From the NCBI GenBank assembly GCA_005656395.1, contig SRSI01000068.1, positions 1 through 64,000 on the forward strand: a DNA stretch of 64,000 bases. The letters run 5' to 3'. The DNA comes from Strongyloides papillosus (Eukaryota > Nematoda > Chromadorea > Rhabditida > Strongyloididae). Under the pieces are notes generated by a model. That model worked only from the letters and a program-made list of their open reading frames with translations. It had not been told where the DNA came from and made no database searches. The translations under genes were made by a program, and so were the position numbers. The number at the start of each line of letters is the position of its first letter. Position 1 is the stretch's first letter. Below are positions 46,023-57,828 of the stretch, in pieces.

Positions 46023-47083
46023 AAAACTAAATACATTATATCTTTAGGTTACATAATAAAATACTAATCATCTTTTAAGTATGGTTATTAATTGTTCCTT
46101 TTAAAAAATAAAAATTTTTTATAGATTTAAATAAATAAATAAATAATTTTTTTTATAATGTTTCATGTTACGAGTAACGTACAGTTTATTAGCATTCAGT
46201 ATGCCAAACAGAAGGTGATTGTACCTATTCTGAAAGTTAGTTACATACATTTTTTATATGGAATGCAGTTTGTAACCGAGTTCCGTCATATTGGTAATTT
46301 GCGTAGATAGGCATCGATTCAACAAAGCCTATTTCACTTTTTTACGTGAAGACATTATAAATTTCTAGAATTATTTGATAACTAGATATAATGGTAAAAT
46401 GATCAATAATCTTCTTATGCTTATGTGTCTTCTAAATCAAAAATTTTTATTTATAAATCTTATGAATTCACATAAACTTTTCATGAATACTTTGAGCTAA
46501 CTCTTTTAACAATTACCAAAAAAAACACTCATTTTCCATGTCGCTAAGACTTAATTCAGGATATCATTTAAATTTCTTTTACTTACTAAATCAGAATTTT
46601 TATACAAACTTAACGGAAAATAAAAAAAATATTTTATAACAATCAAAGAAAAAGCATTGGCACAGTGGATCAATTGAATCTGAATTTTAAATTCCTTAAT
46701 TTTCCATAAACTACCAATCTATAAAACAAAGTTTTAATGATAAACTAAAATAATAATTAATTCGATGCTTAATTCGCTAAGAAGCTGTTTTTAATAGTAA
46801 ATAAATTTTTTGTATTTTTTCCGAAAAGAATTAGGTATGTTTTATTTTAGAATTTTCTAATTTTATTTGATTTTACTGTTATAAAATTTCAAATAATTTT
46901 TCAAATTCTATTTTAAATGGTAAATTCTTTTGAAAAAAAATGATTTATCATAAACAAATTTTTCTATTTAAAAAATAATGTTACAATAAAGTTCATAAAT
47001 AAATAACAATTATTTTTACATATGAATAAATATTCTAAATGAATATTTAAAAAGAAAAAAGTGTATTTTATTACTACTATACG
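46023..47083. repeat. intergenic spacer of the 2.7-kb array, copy 3
   Basis: Offset 2723 from copy 2 with essentially no differences seen. No gene inside. Confidence 0.88.
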
Positions 47084-48745
47084 ATGTTATTTTTTTTAAA
47101 AATTTTTACATTAATTGTAGTATTTGTAAATTTTTGTTATCTAAAATCACAACCAAATGATTTAGATTTATATGGTAAAGATTTAAGAATAGAAGACTCT
47201 TTTGAAAATAACGATTTAGAATTAAATGATAATGATGCCGTGAAAATCTTAAAAGATATTCAACTTCATAAAGATGGAAATGATACATCAAACATATTAG
47301 GGAGTTTCCTTAAGAATATAAATTTTGATGTACACCCATGTGATGATTTTTTTAATTTTACTTGTGGGAACTGGAATATAAAAGATGAAACAAATAAAAT
47401 TGTTAATGACAAATATAATTTTGGTGAATTTAAAAGTAATGAAATTTTTGTCTTCAAATATTTAATTTATTTTTCAGAAACTCATAAAGAAGACCTCATA
47501 AAAAAATCTAAAGCAATCAAACTAATTAATGAAATGAATGAAAAATGTGTTAAATCGGATCTAGAGCATTTCAGAAATTTTTGCATAGAAGAAGTAACAA
47601 AATTTGGAACTTACGCATTTGTATCACATTATATAAAACATTTAACTAGTAACCAAAAGTTTAATTTAAGTCTTGTTATTCTCCAAGAAATGGCAGATAT
47701 TATCATTAATGAATATAAGAAATTAGTAAAAGAAACAGATTCTTTGGATGAATTTAGTAAAATAACTTATATTGAAATTCTAGATAGTATAGAGAATGAT
47801 ATTGGTCATTTTGAAAATTTGGCTGACATACAATTTATGGAGAAATGCTATAGTTATTCTAATTTTTCAATGAATGATAATGTTTTGGATATGGTGGAGG
47901 ACATTTCAAATTATGAATCTTTTATTCCAGATGGTAATAATGATTTAACAGATAGATGTACTAAATACATTAAGTATCAAAGAAGTTACAACAATGTTGA
48001 GCTTTCAACATTAACTGATGAAAGGGGTTATCATGATACACCATCAAAAAAATTTATTATTTATTTATCTTTCTTAAAACATCCCCATTTTGATCCAACT
48101 TTTCCTATGCCTATCAATTTTGGTTCTGCTGGTTTTCTTATTAGCCGTAAATTAATACATCATGTGGACATTATCTATCAGAATTTCAGGAGATCGCTAC
48201 TCCCTGAAGCATTTTTATCACAATTTCTTGAATTATATTCATATTCACCACCACCTCCTCCAATATCTTCACCACCACTTCCTCCACTATTAAAAACTTG
48301 GTATCCGGTAACAAGTAATACTAGAATAACTGAATGTTTTATACAACAATATAATAAACAAACAGATAATAGAACAAAAAACAATGTTGATGGACGTCGA
48401 ACATTGATAGAAAATTTAGCTGATAATGGTGGTATAAAACTTGCCCATAGAGCTTTAATGAAATATCTTAAAGAAAAAAATATACTTAATGAAACGATAG
48501 AACATAATATAATGGAAAAATTATTTTTCATTGGTTATGGTAGTTATTTCTGTGAAAGACATTTAGATATTCTCTTAGGTTATAAAAAATACACTGATCA
48601 TTTTTCACACTCAATTAATATGCATGCTCCTAGTAACATACGTCTTCAAACAACAATATCAAATTTTAAACCATTTGCAAAGGCATTTAATTGTAAAATT
48701 GGTACTAAAATGAATCCAAAAGATAAATGTGAAGTTTGGAAATAA
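47084..48745 (+). CDS. M13 pseudo-peptidase, trio member 3, full length
   Basis: Exons 47084-47435 and 47478-48745, with a 42-nt intron (GTAATG...TTTCAG) that is stopless and in frame. The spliced protein is 539 residues. Signal peptide, CDDFFNFTC hallmark. The zinc helix reads GFLISRKLIHHVD, so R341-K342 replace the first His and the catalytic Glu, while H345 remains. IENLADNGG keeps the third-ligand Glu. A proline-rich insert follows the dead helix. Unlike the two copies to its left, it reads Tyr-Lys at 487-488 and continues to the normal end (NCKIGTKMNPKDKCEVW). The C-terminal cysteine pair suggests a folded protein. A non-catalytic secreted role is inferred. Confidence 0.82.
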   Translation: MLFFLKIFTLIVVFVNFCYLKSQPNDLDLYGKDLRIEDSFENNDLELNDNDAVKILKDIQLHKDGNDTSNILGSFLKNINFDVHPCDDFFNFTCGNWNIKDETNKIVNDKYNFGEFKSNEIFVFKYLIYFSETHKEDLIKKSKAIKLINEMNEKCVKSDLEHFRNFCIEEVTKFGTYAFVSHYIKHLTSNQKFNLSLVILQEMADIIINEYKKLVKETDSLDEFSKITYIEILDSIENDIGHFENLADIQFMEKCYSYSNFSMNDNVLDMVEDISNYESFIPDGNNDLTDRCTKYIKYQRSYNNVELSTLTDERGYHDTPSKKFIIYLSFLKHPHFDPTFPMPINFGSAGFLISRKLIHHVDIIYQNFRRSLLPEAFLSQFLELYSYSPPPPPISSPPLPPLLKTWYPVTSNTRITECFIQQYNKQTDNRTKNNVDGRRTLIENLADNGGIKLAHRALMKYLKEKNILNETIEHNIMEKLFFIGYGSYFCERHLDILLGYKKYTDHFSHSINMHAPSNIRLQTTISNFKPFAKAFNCKIGTKMNPKDKCEVWK

Positions 48746-48947
48746 AAAACTAAATACATTATATCTTTTTATTGAATAATGTCATACTTAATACCTTTTA
48801 TGCATAATTATTAATTATTCTTTAAAAATATGGGAAAAAATAAATTTTTTTTAAAAATGTTTCGATGATATTAGTAATTTAAAATTTTCCTTTAAATTTC
48901 ATACCATTAAACATTTAAAATGAATCGACATTAACGAAAAAAACACA

Positions 48948-48954
48948 TATAAAG
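48948..48954 (+). promoter_or_regulatory. TATA box of M13 gene 6
   Basis: TATAAAG lies 41 nt before the ATG at 48989. Confidence 0.5.
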
Positions 48955-48988
48955 ATGGTAAAGATTTTGTTAACAATTATTATTCAAA

Positions 48989-50447
48989 ATGAATTTATTT
49001 TTTACATATATTTATGTTATTATATTTTTTAACTTATATGTTTGCTCTCCAAAGGAAAGTAATAGAAGAAAAGTTAATCTAAGAAAAACTTCTAGATCAC
49101 TTTTCAAATATGTTGATTTAAGTAAAAACACTTGCGAAGATTTCCATGAATTTACTTGTGGAAATTTTATGATGCAAAATGGAGGAAGATTTAATCCAAA
49201 CAAAATTATGGATGATTTTAGCGCTTTTGTAAAAGGTATTATAAATCAATTATTCATACATTTTTTCAGCTATTTTTGAGGGACGAAGTAAAACAAAAAC
49301 CAAAGTAACAAGAAAACTTGTAATGATGCATAAAAAATGTTCAACACTCCGTGATCATGAGGCATTCTTTAAATGTACTATGAAAGTTGAAAAATTCGGA
49401 TTTTATGGACTTGCTTCATACTTTATTAAGGACGTAGAGAGTAACCCTAAAATTGATAAAGATTTTGAAGTTGTCAATAGAATGGTAAACTTCATTAAAG
49501 AAGAATTTAAAAAACTTCTAAATGAAAAGAAACATTTCCTTGATGAGACAACAAAAAAAAATTATGTAAAAAAAATTGATGGTATAGTCCTATATAGAGG
49601 ACACCATCAAAGTTTAAAAAATACCAAACTAATGGAAGAATGTTATGATTATTTTAAATTTTCAAATACGGACAGTGCTGATGTTATGATGGAAAATATT
49701 GATAGATATGAATTATTTGTATCAAGTAAAGATAAAAAAACAAAAGAATTGTGTAGACATTATATTGTTGATGGAAAAAGCGATGAAGCACCACTTTTCT
49801 TATTAGTAAATGAAAATGCATTTTATGATTCTGTAAAAAATAGATTCACAATTAATCCTACGATATTTAAAGATCCATTTTTTGATAGGGAATTTCCAAT
49901 GTCTCTTAATTATGGATCACTCGGCTTTGTTATTGGACATGAATTGATGCACGCTCTTGACTATTATAATATTAATTTAGATCATGAAGGAAATGCTAGT
50001 ATTAATATGACAAGTAATTTTTCAATGGACAATTATAAAAAGAAGAGTAATTGTTTCTTGAGACAATACAACTATAGGGCGAAAGATGTTGACAATTTGG
50101 AGGCGGAAGAGATAATGAGATTGAAAGAAGATATTGCAGATAATGGTGGTCTTAAAATTGCTTTTAGAGCTTACAAGAGTTATCATAAGAGTATTGGAAA
50201 AGTAAGTCCTAAGATTCCAGGTTTTGCAAAATATACAGGTGATCAAATGTTCTTTATTAATTATGGTAGATTTTTCTGTAAACATTTTGTTGTACCTGAT
50301 AGGAAGATGAAGGGTAACATAGGCGTACATAATCCTATGTATATAAGAATAAGAAATACATTAGGAAACTTTAATGAATTTTCGAAAGAATATAAATGTA
50401 ATGCTGGATCCAAAATGATTCCAAAGGAAAAGTGCGAATTGTGGTAA
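48989..50447 (+). CDS. M13 (neprilysin-like) peptidase, gene 6
   Basis: Exons 48989-49235 and 49270-50447. The intron is only 34 nt (GTATTA...TTTCAG), and the protein is 474 residues. Signal peptide about 1-19; N-terminal hallmark CEDFHEFTCGNF. Substrate-backbone motif NAFYD. Zinc motif HELMH at 306-310 and KEDIADNGG with the third-ligand Glu are intact. The C-terminal block has the conserved Arg (YIRIRNTLGNF) and ends CNAGSKM...CELW. All residues expected for a zinc metallopeptidase are present, so an active secreted enzyme is predicted. It is shorter than classic neprilysin because the N-terminal helical domain is reduced, as in its neighbours. Confidence 0.86.
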
Positions 50448-51170
50448 CAGAAAAGATAAAACTTGTTTACTAAATAGTTTTACATTTTACTCGTCATAAT
50501 TCACTCTTAAATTCAAAATATCGTTGTATTTCGAATAAAATTTTTTATAAATTATTTTGAATTTTTTATTCCCTAAAATTTTTACAAAAATTATGAAACT
50601 TTTCATAAACAATATATTCATCCTTTATAACATTTATATTTCTTTTAAATATGAAAATGAAAAAGTTCTTCTTCGATAACAACCATCTCTTTTTTCCGCT
50701 TATTGAATATCTAATTTTAGATTATTCCTTTATAAAATTTTTTTTGTTAACGAAAATTTTTGATGTGATCTTTTGTTATCAATGTTTAAACTTAAAAAAG
50801 TGATGTTGTAAATTTATTATCCAATATTTACTTGGTAATGTATATTTTTTAACTATTATATTGACTTCTTGCACCACTCTATCCAACACATTTGAATACA
50901 TCCATTATTTTGTATTTTATATTAAAATATTTATTGCAATATTTTCAATAGGTGAAGTACAGTTAAAAATAAAATTTGTTCTTTTTTATACCTTTCACAT
51001 TTACTAATCTTTGTTTTTAATATTATAATCAAGTTTCAATAAAACTTTGATATCACTTTTTAATAAATTTAATTTGAAATAATTTCATGCTATTTAATAT
51101 TTATGAATCATTTCTCCTAAAACAAATATAAATCGAGAGTGATACTTTTGTAATTAATTGAATTTCTAAC
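50448..51170. other. intergenic
   Basis: A+T-rich, with no gene. TATAAA at 51127-51132 is the only signal. Confidence 0.5.
51127..51132 (+). promoter_or_regulatory. TATA box of M13 gene 7
   Basis: TATAAA lies 44 nt before the ATG at 51171. Confidence 0.5.
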
Positions 51171-52647
51171 ATGAGATTGTTTTTAACACTTTCGATTATT
51201 ATTATATTTCTGGCACTTCTAACCAATAATGTAATTTGTAAAAATAGCAATAAGAAAAATAAATTTTCTTATAACACTAAATTAGCTTCTCAATCTTTTG
51301 ATTATTATATTAATGATACTGTTAATCCATGTGAAGATTTTTATACCTTTGCTTGTGGAAAAATGAATGGAAAGAAGAAAGTAAATACAGATTCGGATGG
51401 AAGAGTAAAAATAATACAGAGTGAATATTATTTTAGAGATTTTTATCAAGGTAATATTTTTATAATGGATTATTTTTAAAAATTTTCCAGATGTCAAGAG
51501 AGGAGTTTATGACCGTGATTCTAAGGCAATTAAAAAGATCAGTTTGATGAGAAAAAAGTGCAACGATATCGATAAACTTTATTTAGATGATTGTATTAAG
51601 ACAGTTGACGTTTTTGGATATTATGCATTTGCTGCACATTACGCAAAACTTCTAAATGATGAATTATCAGAATACAAGTGGTTGGATGTTGTCACAGAAA
51701 CTTTCAATCAACTAAAAAGTCAATTAAAACGTATGGTAAAAGAAAGAAAAAGATTATTAGACAGAAAGACAAAAGCAAACTATCTATTAAAAATCGAACA
51801 AATGTCACTCGGTATAGGCAAATTATTCAAAGAAAAATCAAAATGTAGATCGTACATGGAACAATGTTACGAATATTTCAAATTTTCACGTAAAGATGAT
51901 GTTCTTAATATGTTACAAAACATAAGAAACTATGAATTTATGTTACCTGATAAAGACAAACAATTCAAAGAGATGTGTCTTAATTATATAAAAAAATCCA
52001 AAAGTGGAGATTTAAGGCTAGAAGACTTGTTATATTCACATACATTCTATTTACATGAACAAAATAAATTGATTGTCAATCCATCAATTTTCAACAGTTT
52101 ATGTTATAACCCTCGTTACCCTGAATCCCTTAATTATGGATGTGCTGGTTTCATTCTTGGACATGAGATGCTCCACGCTTTTGATGGTGAAGGCGTCTAT
52201 TTAGATAAAGATGGTAAGGAAAATCTAGAAATAACATCTTCATTTACAAAGAGAATGTTTGAAAAAAGAAAGAAATGTTATAAAGATAAGTATGGTAAAA
52301 ATTCAAATGTTATGTTAACATTAGACGAAGATGTTTCTGATAACGGTGGAATCAAGATTGCTTTTGAATCACATTTAAAATATTGTAAAAACTTTAAAAA
52401 CAAGGATTCATTAATTCCTAAATTTGAAAAATACACACATGATCAATTATTCTTCATTAATGCTGCTAGATCAATTTGCAGCACACCTGCTAATGTTAAT
52501 GTCAAACTATATGATAACGACTTTGAAAGTAATCGTAAAAAATTCCGTGTTTATAAAGTTATGTCTAACTACAAGTCATTTTCAAGAGCTTTTCAATGTG
52601 GGCATGGAACAAATATGAATTCAAAGCATAAATGTAGAGTTTGGTAA
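51171..52647 (+). CDS. M13 (neprilysin-like) peptidase, gene 7
   Basis: Exons 51171-51450 and 51491-52647, with a 40-nt intron (GTAATA...TTCCAG). The protein is 478 residues. Signal peptide about 1-22 (FLTLSIIIIFLALLTNNVIC); hallmark CEDFYTFACGK. Zinc motif HEMLH at 318-322. The third-ligand motif reads DEDVSDNGG, with the Glu kept. The C-terminal block keeps the Arg (FRVYKVMSNY) and the final CRVW. The His usually found about seven residues before that Arg, which stabilises the transition state in neprilysin, seems to be Glu/Ser here, so activity may be reduced. It is the most diverged of the catalytic members. Confidence 0.83.
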
Positions 52648-53242
52648 ATAATTAACATTTTTATATTATAATCAAATATTTCCAAATAAAAGCCTTCATA
52701 TAATTTTTTTATTTTATTAAAATTAAATTATTTTTCTATGGATATTATTAGGGAAATATTTATTTAAAATTAAAAGTAAAATGAATATCTTACATTGCAA
52801 ATATTATATGTATCAACATTTTAAAACGTATCTAGTTACTGCAGAAAATTATTTTGATGTATTAATTTTTTTAAGTTTAAATAAATTTAAAATATTTTTA
52901 CCGATTTGTTTGATATGGAATAATATGATAAAAACTATTTATAAGAGATTAAGGATTATATATTGATGCAAAATTAGAAAAATAATGAATTTTTTCATAT
53001 AAAATTATTGAATTCTTAATTCTTGAACCTTTAGATTATTTTTTGTGAATTAAAAAAAAAACTCCCCATTTTCAATTGTTTCATCATTTCTAAATACCAT
53101 TTATTTTAAGTTTCTATTGATGAAAAAAATAAAAATAACAATAAAAATTTTTTACATCACTACTTTTTTAACATAAATCATCTCTCGATAAAATTTATAT
53201 AAAGAAAATTTTTATTTATTAAATATTTATTATTAAATAAAT
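52648..53242. repeat. spacer of the 2.3-kb M13 array, copy 1
   Basis: Blocks at 52720-52970 recur near 55060-55270 and 57370-57605 (TACTGCAGAAAATTATTT, TTGTTTGATA). The 61-codon frame at 52781-52966 is broken in the other copies. The right end holds the conserved promoter block. Confidence 0.7.
53171..53204 (+). promoter_or_regulatory. conserved promoter block of M13 gene 8
   Basis: ATAAATCATCTC, then CGATAAAATT, then TATATAAAG. The same order and spacing precede genes 9 and 10. The TATA box is 47 nt before the ATG, and the GATAA core could bind a GATA factor. Confidence 0.6.
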
Positions 53243-54737
53243 ATGAGATCAAATTGTTTATTTCAATACGCAATTCTAATAACAATATTTTTATCATCCA
53301 ATATTTGGATGTTAACTGACGGCAAAAAAATTCGAACTAATGTAACATTAACTTCAAATTCACTATTGAAATATATCTCATTATTGAATGATCCATGCGA
53401 TGACTTTTATTACTTCTCCTGTGAAGGTTGGATTTATAGGCGGCATTTAGAAATCTTGCTTGAAAAAAAATGGTACTCGGATGAATTATATAACTTTAAC
53501 TCATTTTTTCATGGTAATACTATTGTATTTATTTTTTATCTACAGTTCATTTTTAGAAGCAATGGGAAACAGGAAATATGATAACAAATCAAAAGTAATT
53601 AAAAATATTAACGATATGTATAGAAAGTGCTCAACATTAGATCCAGAGTTGATTCAAGTCTGTCATTCAAGTGTATTAGAATTTGGAACGTATGCATTTG
53701 CCTCATATTTTATCCATCGTTTAGAAAATAATGAAATAGTTCAAGAAAGCTATAAAATTGTTAAAAAAATGTTCTATGAAATTATAGATGAATTTAAATT
53801 AGTAGTGAAAGAGAAAAAAAATATCTTAGATAGTAAAACAATAAAAAATTATATTAAAAAAATTAATAGAATTAAATTTAACAGAAATGATCATCAAAAC
53901 TTAGGAGATCTAACGATGATGGAAAAGTGTTATAGTTATTTTAAATTTTCAAATAAAACGAGTGGTCAGGCAATACTAAATAATATTTTTAATTATGAAT
54001 CTTTGTTACCACAAAATGATACCAAATTAAGAAAAACATGCATTGACTTTATTGTTAGACAAAGAACAAGTAGGTATGGTATTGGCAGTTTGATATCGTA
54101 CAATGCACATTTCCAGCCATTCACAAATAATGTTGTAATTAATCCATCAATATTAGTTGATCCATGCTTTGACATCCGATTTCCAATGTCTCTTAACTAC
54201 GGGTGTGTTGGTGTTATAATTGGACATGAAATTGTTCATGGATTTGATGCAATCGGTATACATTTTGATGATAATGGGAAAATAAGTCAAAATATTACCA
54301 GTAAAGAATCGAGAAAAAAATATAAAGACAAAAGTGATTGCTTAGGTAAACAATATACAAATGAAACCTTGAAACAATTCGGTAATGATTATAGAAAATT
54401 CAGAGTTTTGGATGAAAATATTGCAGATAATGGTGGTATAAAAATAGCCTATAGAGCTTACCTCAAACATCTTAAAAAAATAGGAGGGAAAGAATCAATA
54501 ATTCCACGTTTTGAAAAATTTACAGGAAAACAACTATTTTTTGTCAATTGGGCTAGATTTTTCTGTTCATTAAATAATCATCCAATTAATATGAATAATG
54601 CTACTCACCGTGTTCATTTTCCTGGTAGTGTTCGTGTTAGAAATACACTATCAAATTACAAACCATTTTCAGAAGCATTTAAATGCAAAGTTGGAACAAA
54701 AATGAATCCAAGAGATTCATGTGAAGTTTGGTTGTAA
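53243..54737 (+). CDS. M13 (neprilysin-like) peptidase, gene 8
   Basis: Exons 53243-53513 and 53557-54737; the protein is 483 residues. The intron starts GTAATA and holds two AGs. Splicing to the first (53544-53545) would hit TAG three codons later, so the distal TTTTTAG (53555-53556) must be used. Signal peptide about 1-27; hallmark CDDFYYFSCEGW. NAHF substrate motif, HEIVH at 314-318, DENIADNGG, conserved Arg in SVRVRNTLSNY with an upstream His, final CEVW. All catalytic residues are present. It is near-identical to gene 9 in exon 1 and the catalytic core, with the middle of the N-terminal domain diverging. Confidence 0.87.
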
Positions 54738-55554
54738 ATGAAATTAAAAAAATATCTATATTTAATAAAATGTAAAGTACAAAATGTTTATTATACTTGT
54801 TTATTATATATAAGCTATTATTGTTATTTTAATTCCCTTATAATTTATCACAATCTTTTTCCATCATCCCAACAATTATTCAATTAAGAATGATTTAACT
54901 ATATTTTTTAATGTTCCTAACAATTTAATTAAAAAGGGGGAAATAAGAGAAAAGTCTAATTATTATTATTTTTATTGTAAATCAACCTAGCTTTATTCTT
55001 TTATATTATTTAATTAGACTATGTATGTCCATTAAAACTTTTATTTAAAATTATATTATATTTCAATGAATATTGTTAATGAAATATTTATTTAATATAA
55101 AAATTTTTTTACATTGCGTATATTATAGGTATCAGCTATCTAAAATGTATTTTCTTACTGCAGAAAATTATTTCGAAGTATTAATTCTTTTAAGTTGAAA
55201 TAAATTTCGAATTTTTTTAACGAATTGTTTGATACAGATCAACAAAATAAAACTATGTGTCAGCAATAAAGAATTGTATATGGACGTAATATAAGAATGA
55301 AAATGTTTTTTATATCAAAATTATTGAATTTTTAAACTTTTAAACTGTATTTTTTTTTCCGTTTTAAAAAATTTTTCCCACTTTTCAATGTTTGTTATTT
55401 TTAAATACCATTCATTTTAAGTTTCTATTGATGGGAAAATGTTAATAACAATAAAAATTTTCTACATCATCATTTTATAATATAAATCATCTCTTGATAA
55501 AATTTATATAAAAGAGGCTATTAATTTCCCATATATTTATAAAAATTAATAAAT
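54738..55554. repeat. spacer of the 2.3-kb M13 array, copy 2
   Basis: Diverged copy of 57050-57828; the part from about 54980 also matches 52700-53242. No gene inside. Confidence 0.7.
55482..55513 (+). promoter_or_regulatory. conserved promoter block of M13 gene 9
   Basis: ATAAATCATCTC, TTGATAAAATT, TATATAAAAG. The TATA box lies 50 nt before the ATG. Same layout as genes 8 and 10. Confidence 0.6.
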
Positions 55555-57049
55555 ATGAGATCAAATTGTTTATTTCAATACGCAATTCTAATAACAATAT
55601 TTTTATCATCCAATATTTGGATGTCAACTGACGGCAAAAAAATTCGAACTAATGTAACATTAACTTCAAATTCACTATTAAAATATATCTCATTATTAAA
55701 TGATCCATGCGATGATTTTTATTACTTCTCCTGTGAAAGCTGGATTCATAGGAGTAATTCAGAAAAATTGCTAGGAAAAAATAAGTACTCGGATGAATTA
55801 TATAACTTTAACTCATTTTTTCATGGTAATACTATTGTATTTATTTTTTATCTACAGTTCATTTTTAGAAGCAATGGAAAACAGGAAATATGATAACAAA
55901 TCAAAAGTAATTAAAAATATTAACGATATGTTTAGAAAGTGCTCAACATTAGATCCAGAGTTAATAGAAATGTGCATTGAAAGTGTAAAAAAATTTGGAA
56001 CGTATGCATTTTCTTCATATTTTATTAGTCGTTTAGAAAATAATAAAATAGTTCAAGAAAGCTATAAGATCATTAAAAAAATGTTCCATGAAATTATAGA
56101 TGAATTTAGATTATTAGTGAAGGAGAAAGATAACATCTTAGATAAGATTACAATGAAAAATTATATTAAAAAACTTAATAGAATTAAACTTAACAGAAAT
56201 TATCACAAAAAATTAGGAGATCTCAAATTGATGGAAAAATGTTATAGTTATTTTAAATTTTCAAATGATATGAGTGCTCAGGTAATGATAAATAACATTG
56301 ATTATTTTGAATCTTTATTACCAAAAAATGATACCGAATTAAGAAAAAGATGTGTAGATAATATTGTTAACAATCAGACAATTGAAGATAATATCGTTGA
56401 TTTAACAATAAAAAATGCTTTTTTCAATCAAGGCTTAAATACTGTTGTAATTAATCCATCAATATTAGTTGATCCATGCTTTGACATCAGATTTCCAATG
56501 TCTCTTAACTACGGGTGTGTTGGTGCTATAATTGGACATGAAATTGTTCATGGATTTGATGCAATTGGTATACATTTTGATGATAATGGAAAATTAAGTC
56601 AAAGTATTACCAGTGAAGAATCGAGAAAAAAATATAAAGACAAAAGTGATTGCTTAGGTAAACAATACACAAATGAAACCTTGAAACAATTCGGTAATGA
56701 TTATAGAAAATTCAGAGTTTTGGATGAAAATATTGCAGATAATGGTGGTATTAAAATAGCCTATAGAGCTTACCTCAAATATCTTAAAAAAATAGGTGGG
56801 AAAGAATCAATAATTCCACATTTTGTAAAATTTACTGAAAAACAATTTTTTTTCGTCAATTTTGCTAGATATTTCTGTTCTACAAATAATAAACCAGTTG
56901 ATATGAATAATGAAACTCTTCGTGTTCATTTCCCTGGTAGTGTTCGTGTTAGAAATACACTATCAAATTACAAACCATTTTCAGAAGCATTTAAATGCAA
57001 AGTTGGAACAAAAATGAATCCAAAAGATAAGTGTGAAGTTTGGTTGTAG
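55555..57049 (+). CDS. M13 (neprilysin-like) peptidase, gene 9
   Basis: Exons 55555-55825 and 55869-57049, with a 43-nt intron that has the same forced distal acceptor as gene 8. The protein is 483 residues. Signal peptide and CDDFYYFSCESW hallmark as in gene 8; NAFF substrate motif; HEIVH at 314-318; DENIADNGG; Arg in SVRVRNTLSNY; final CEVW. All catalytic residues are present. The middle of the N-terminal domain (about 200-260) and the stretch after FARYFCS differ from gene 8, where substrate selection would be expected. Confidence 0.87.
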
Positions 57050-57828
57050 ATGAAATTTAAAAAATATCTATATTTAATAAAATATGAAGTACAAAATGTT
57101 TATTATACTTGTTTATGATGTATAAACTATTACTTTATTTTAATTCCCACATAATTTTTCACAAATCTTCTACCTTCATCTCTACAATTATTCAAGTAAG
57201 ATTGTTTTAACTATATTTTATAGTGTTTATAACGATTTAATTTTAAAGGGAGAAATAAGATAAAAGTCTAATTATTATTATTTTTATTTATTGTAAATCA
57301 ACCTAGCTTTATTCTTTTATATTATTTAATAGGACTGTGTATGTCAAATAAAACCTTTATTTAAAATTATATATTATTTCTGTGGATATTATTAGGAAAA
57401 TATTTATTTAAAATAAAAAGAATATTTCACGTTGCCAAAACTATATGTATCAACTTTAAAAAATGTATTCAGTTTTTGTAGAAAATTATTTTAATGTGTT
57501 AATTTTTTAAAGTTTAAATAAATTTGTAATATTTTTACTGAGTTGTTTGATATAAAATAAAATAATAAAAACTATTTATAAGCGATTAAGAATTATATAT
57601 TGATGCAAAAATAAATGAACCTTTAAATTATTTTTTGTGAATTGAAAAAAAATTCTATACTTTCCATCGTTTCGTCACTCCTAAATACTATTTATTTTAA
57701 GTTTGTATTGATGGAAAAAATAATGATAAAATTTTTTTTAAATCTTTACTTTTTTAACATAAATCATCTATAGATGAAATTTATATAAAGAAACTTTTAA
57801 TTTATTATAGATTAATTAATAAATAAAT
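57050..57828. repeat. spacer of the 2.3-kb M13 array, copy 3
   Basis: Diverged copy of 54738-55554. No gene inside; the promoter block is at its right end. Confidence 0.7.
57757..57790 (+). promoter_or_regulatory. conserved promoter block of M13 gene 10
   Basis: AACATAAATCATC, TATAGATGAAATT, TATATAAAG. The TATA box lies 47 nt before the ATG. The GATAA core of genes 8 and 9 is GATGA here. Confidence 0.55.

Noticed and set aside
52781..52966. 61-codon frame before M13 gene 8
   Set aside because: The homologous spacers near 55100 and 57400 interrupt it, so it is not conserved.
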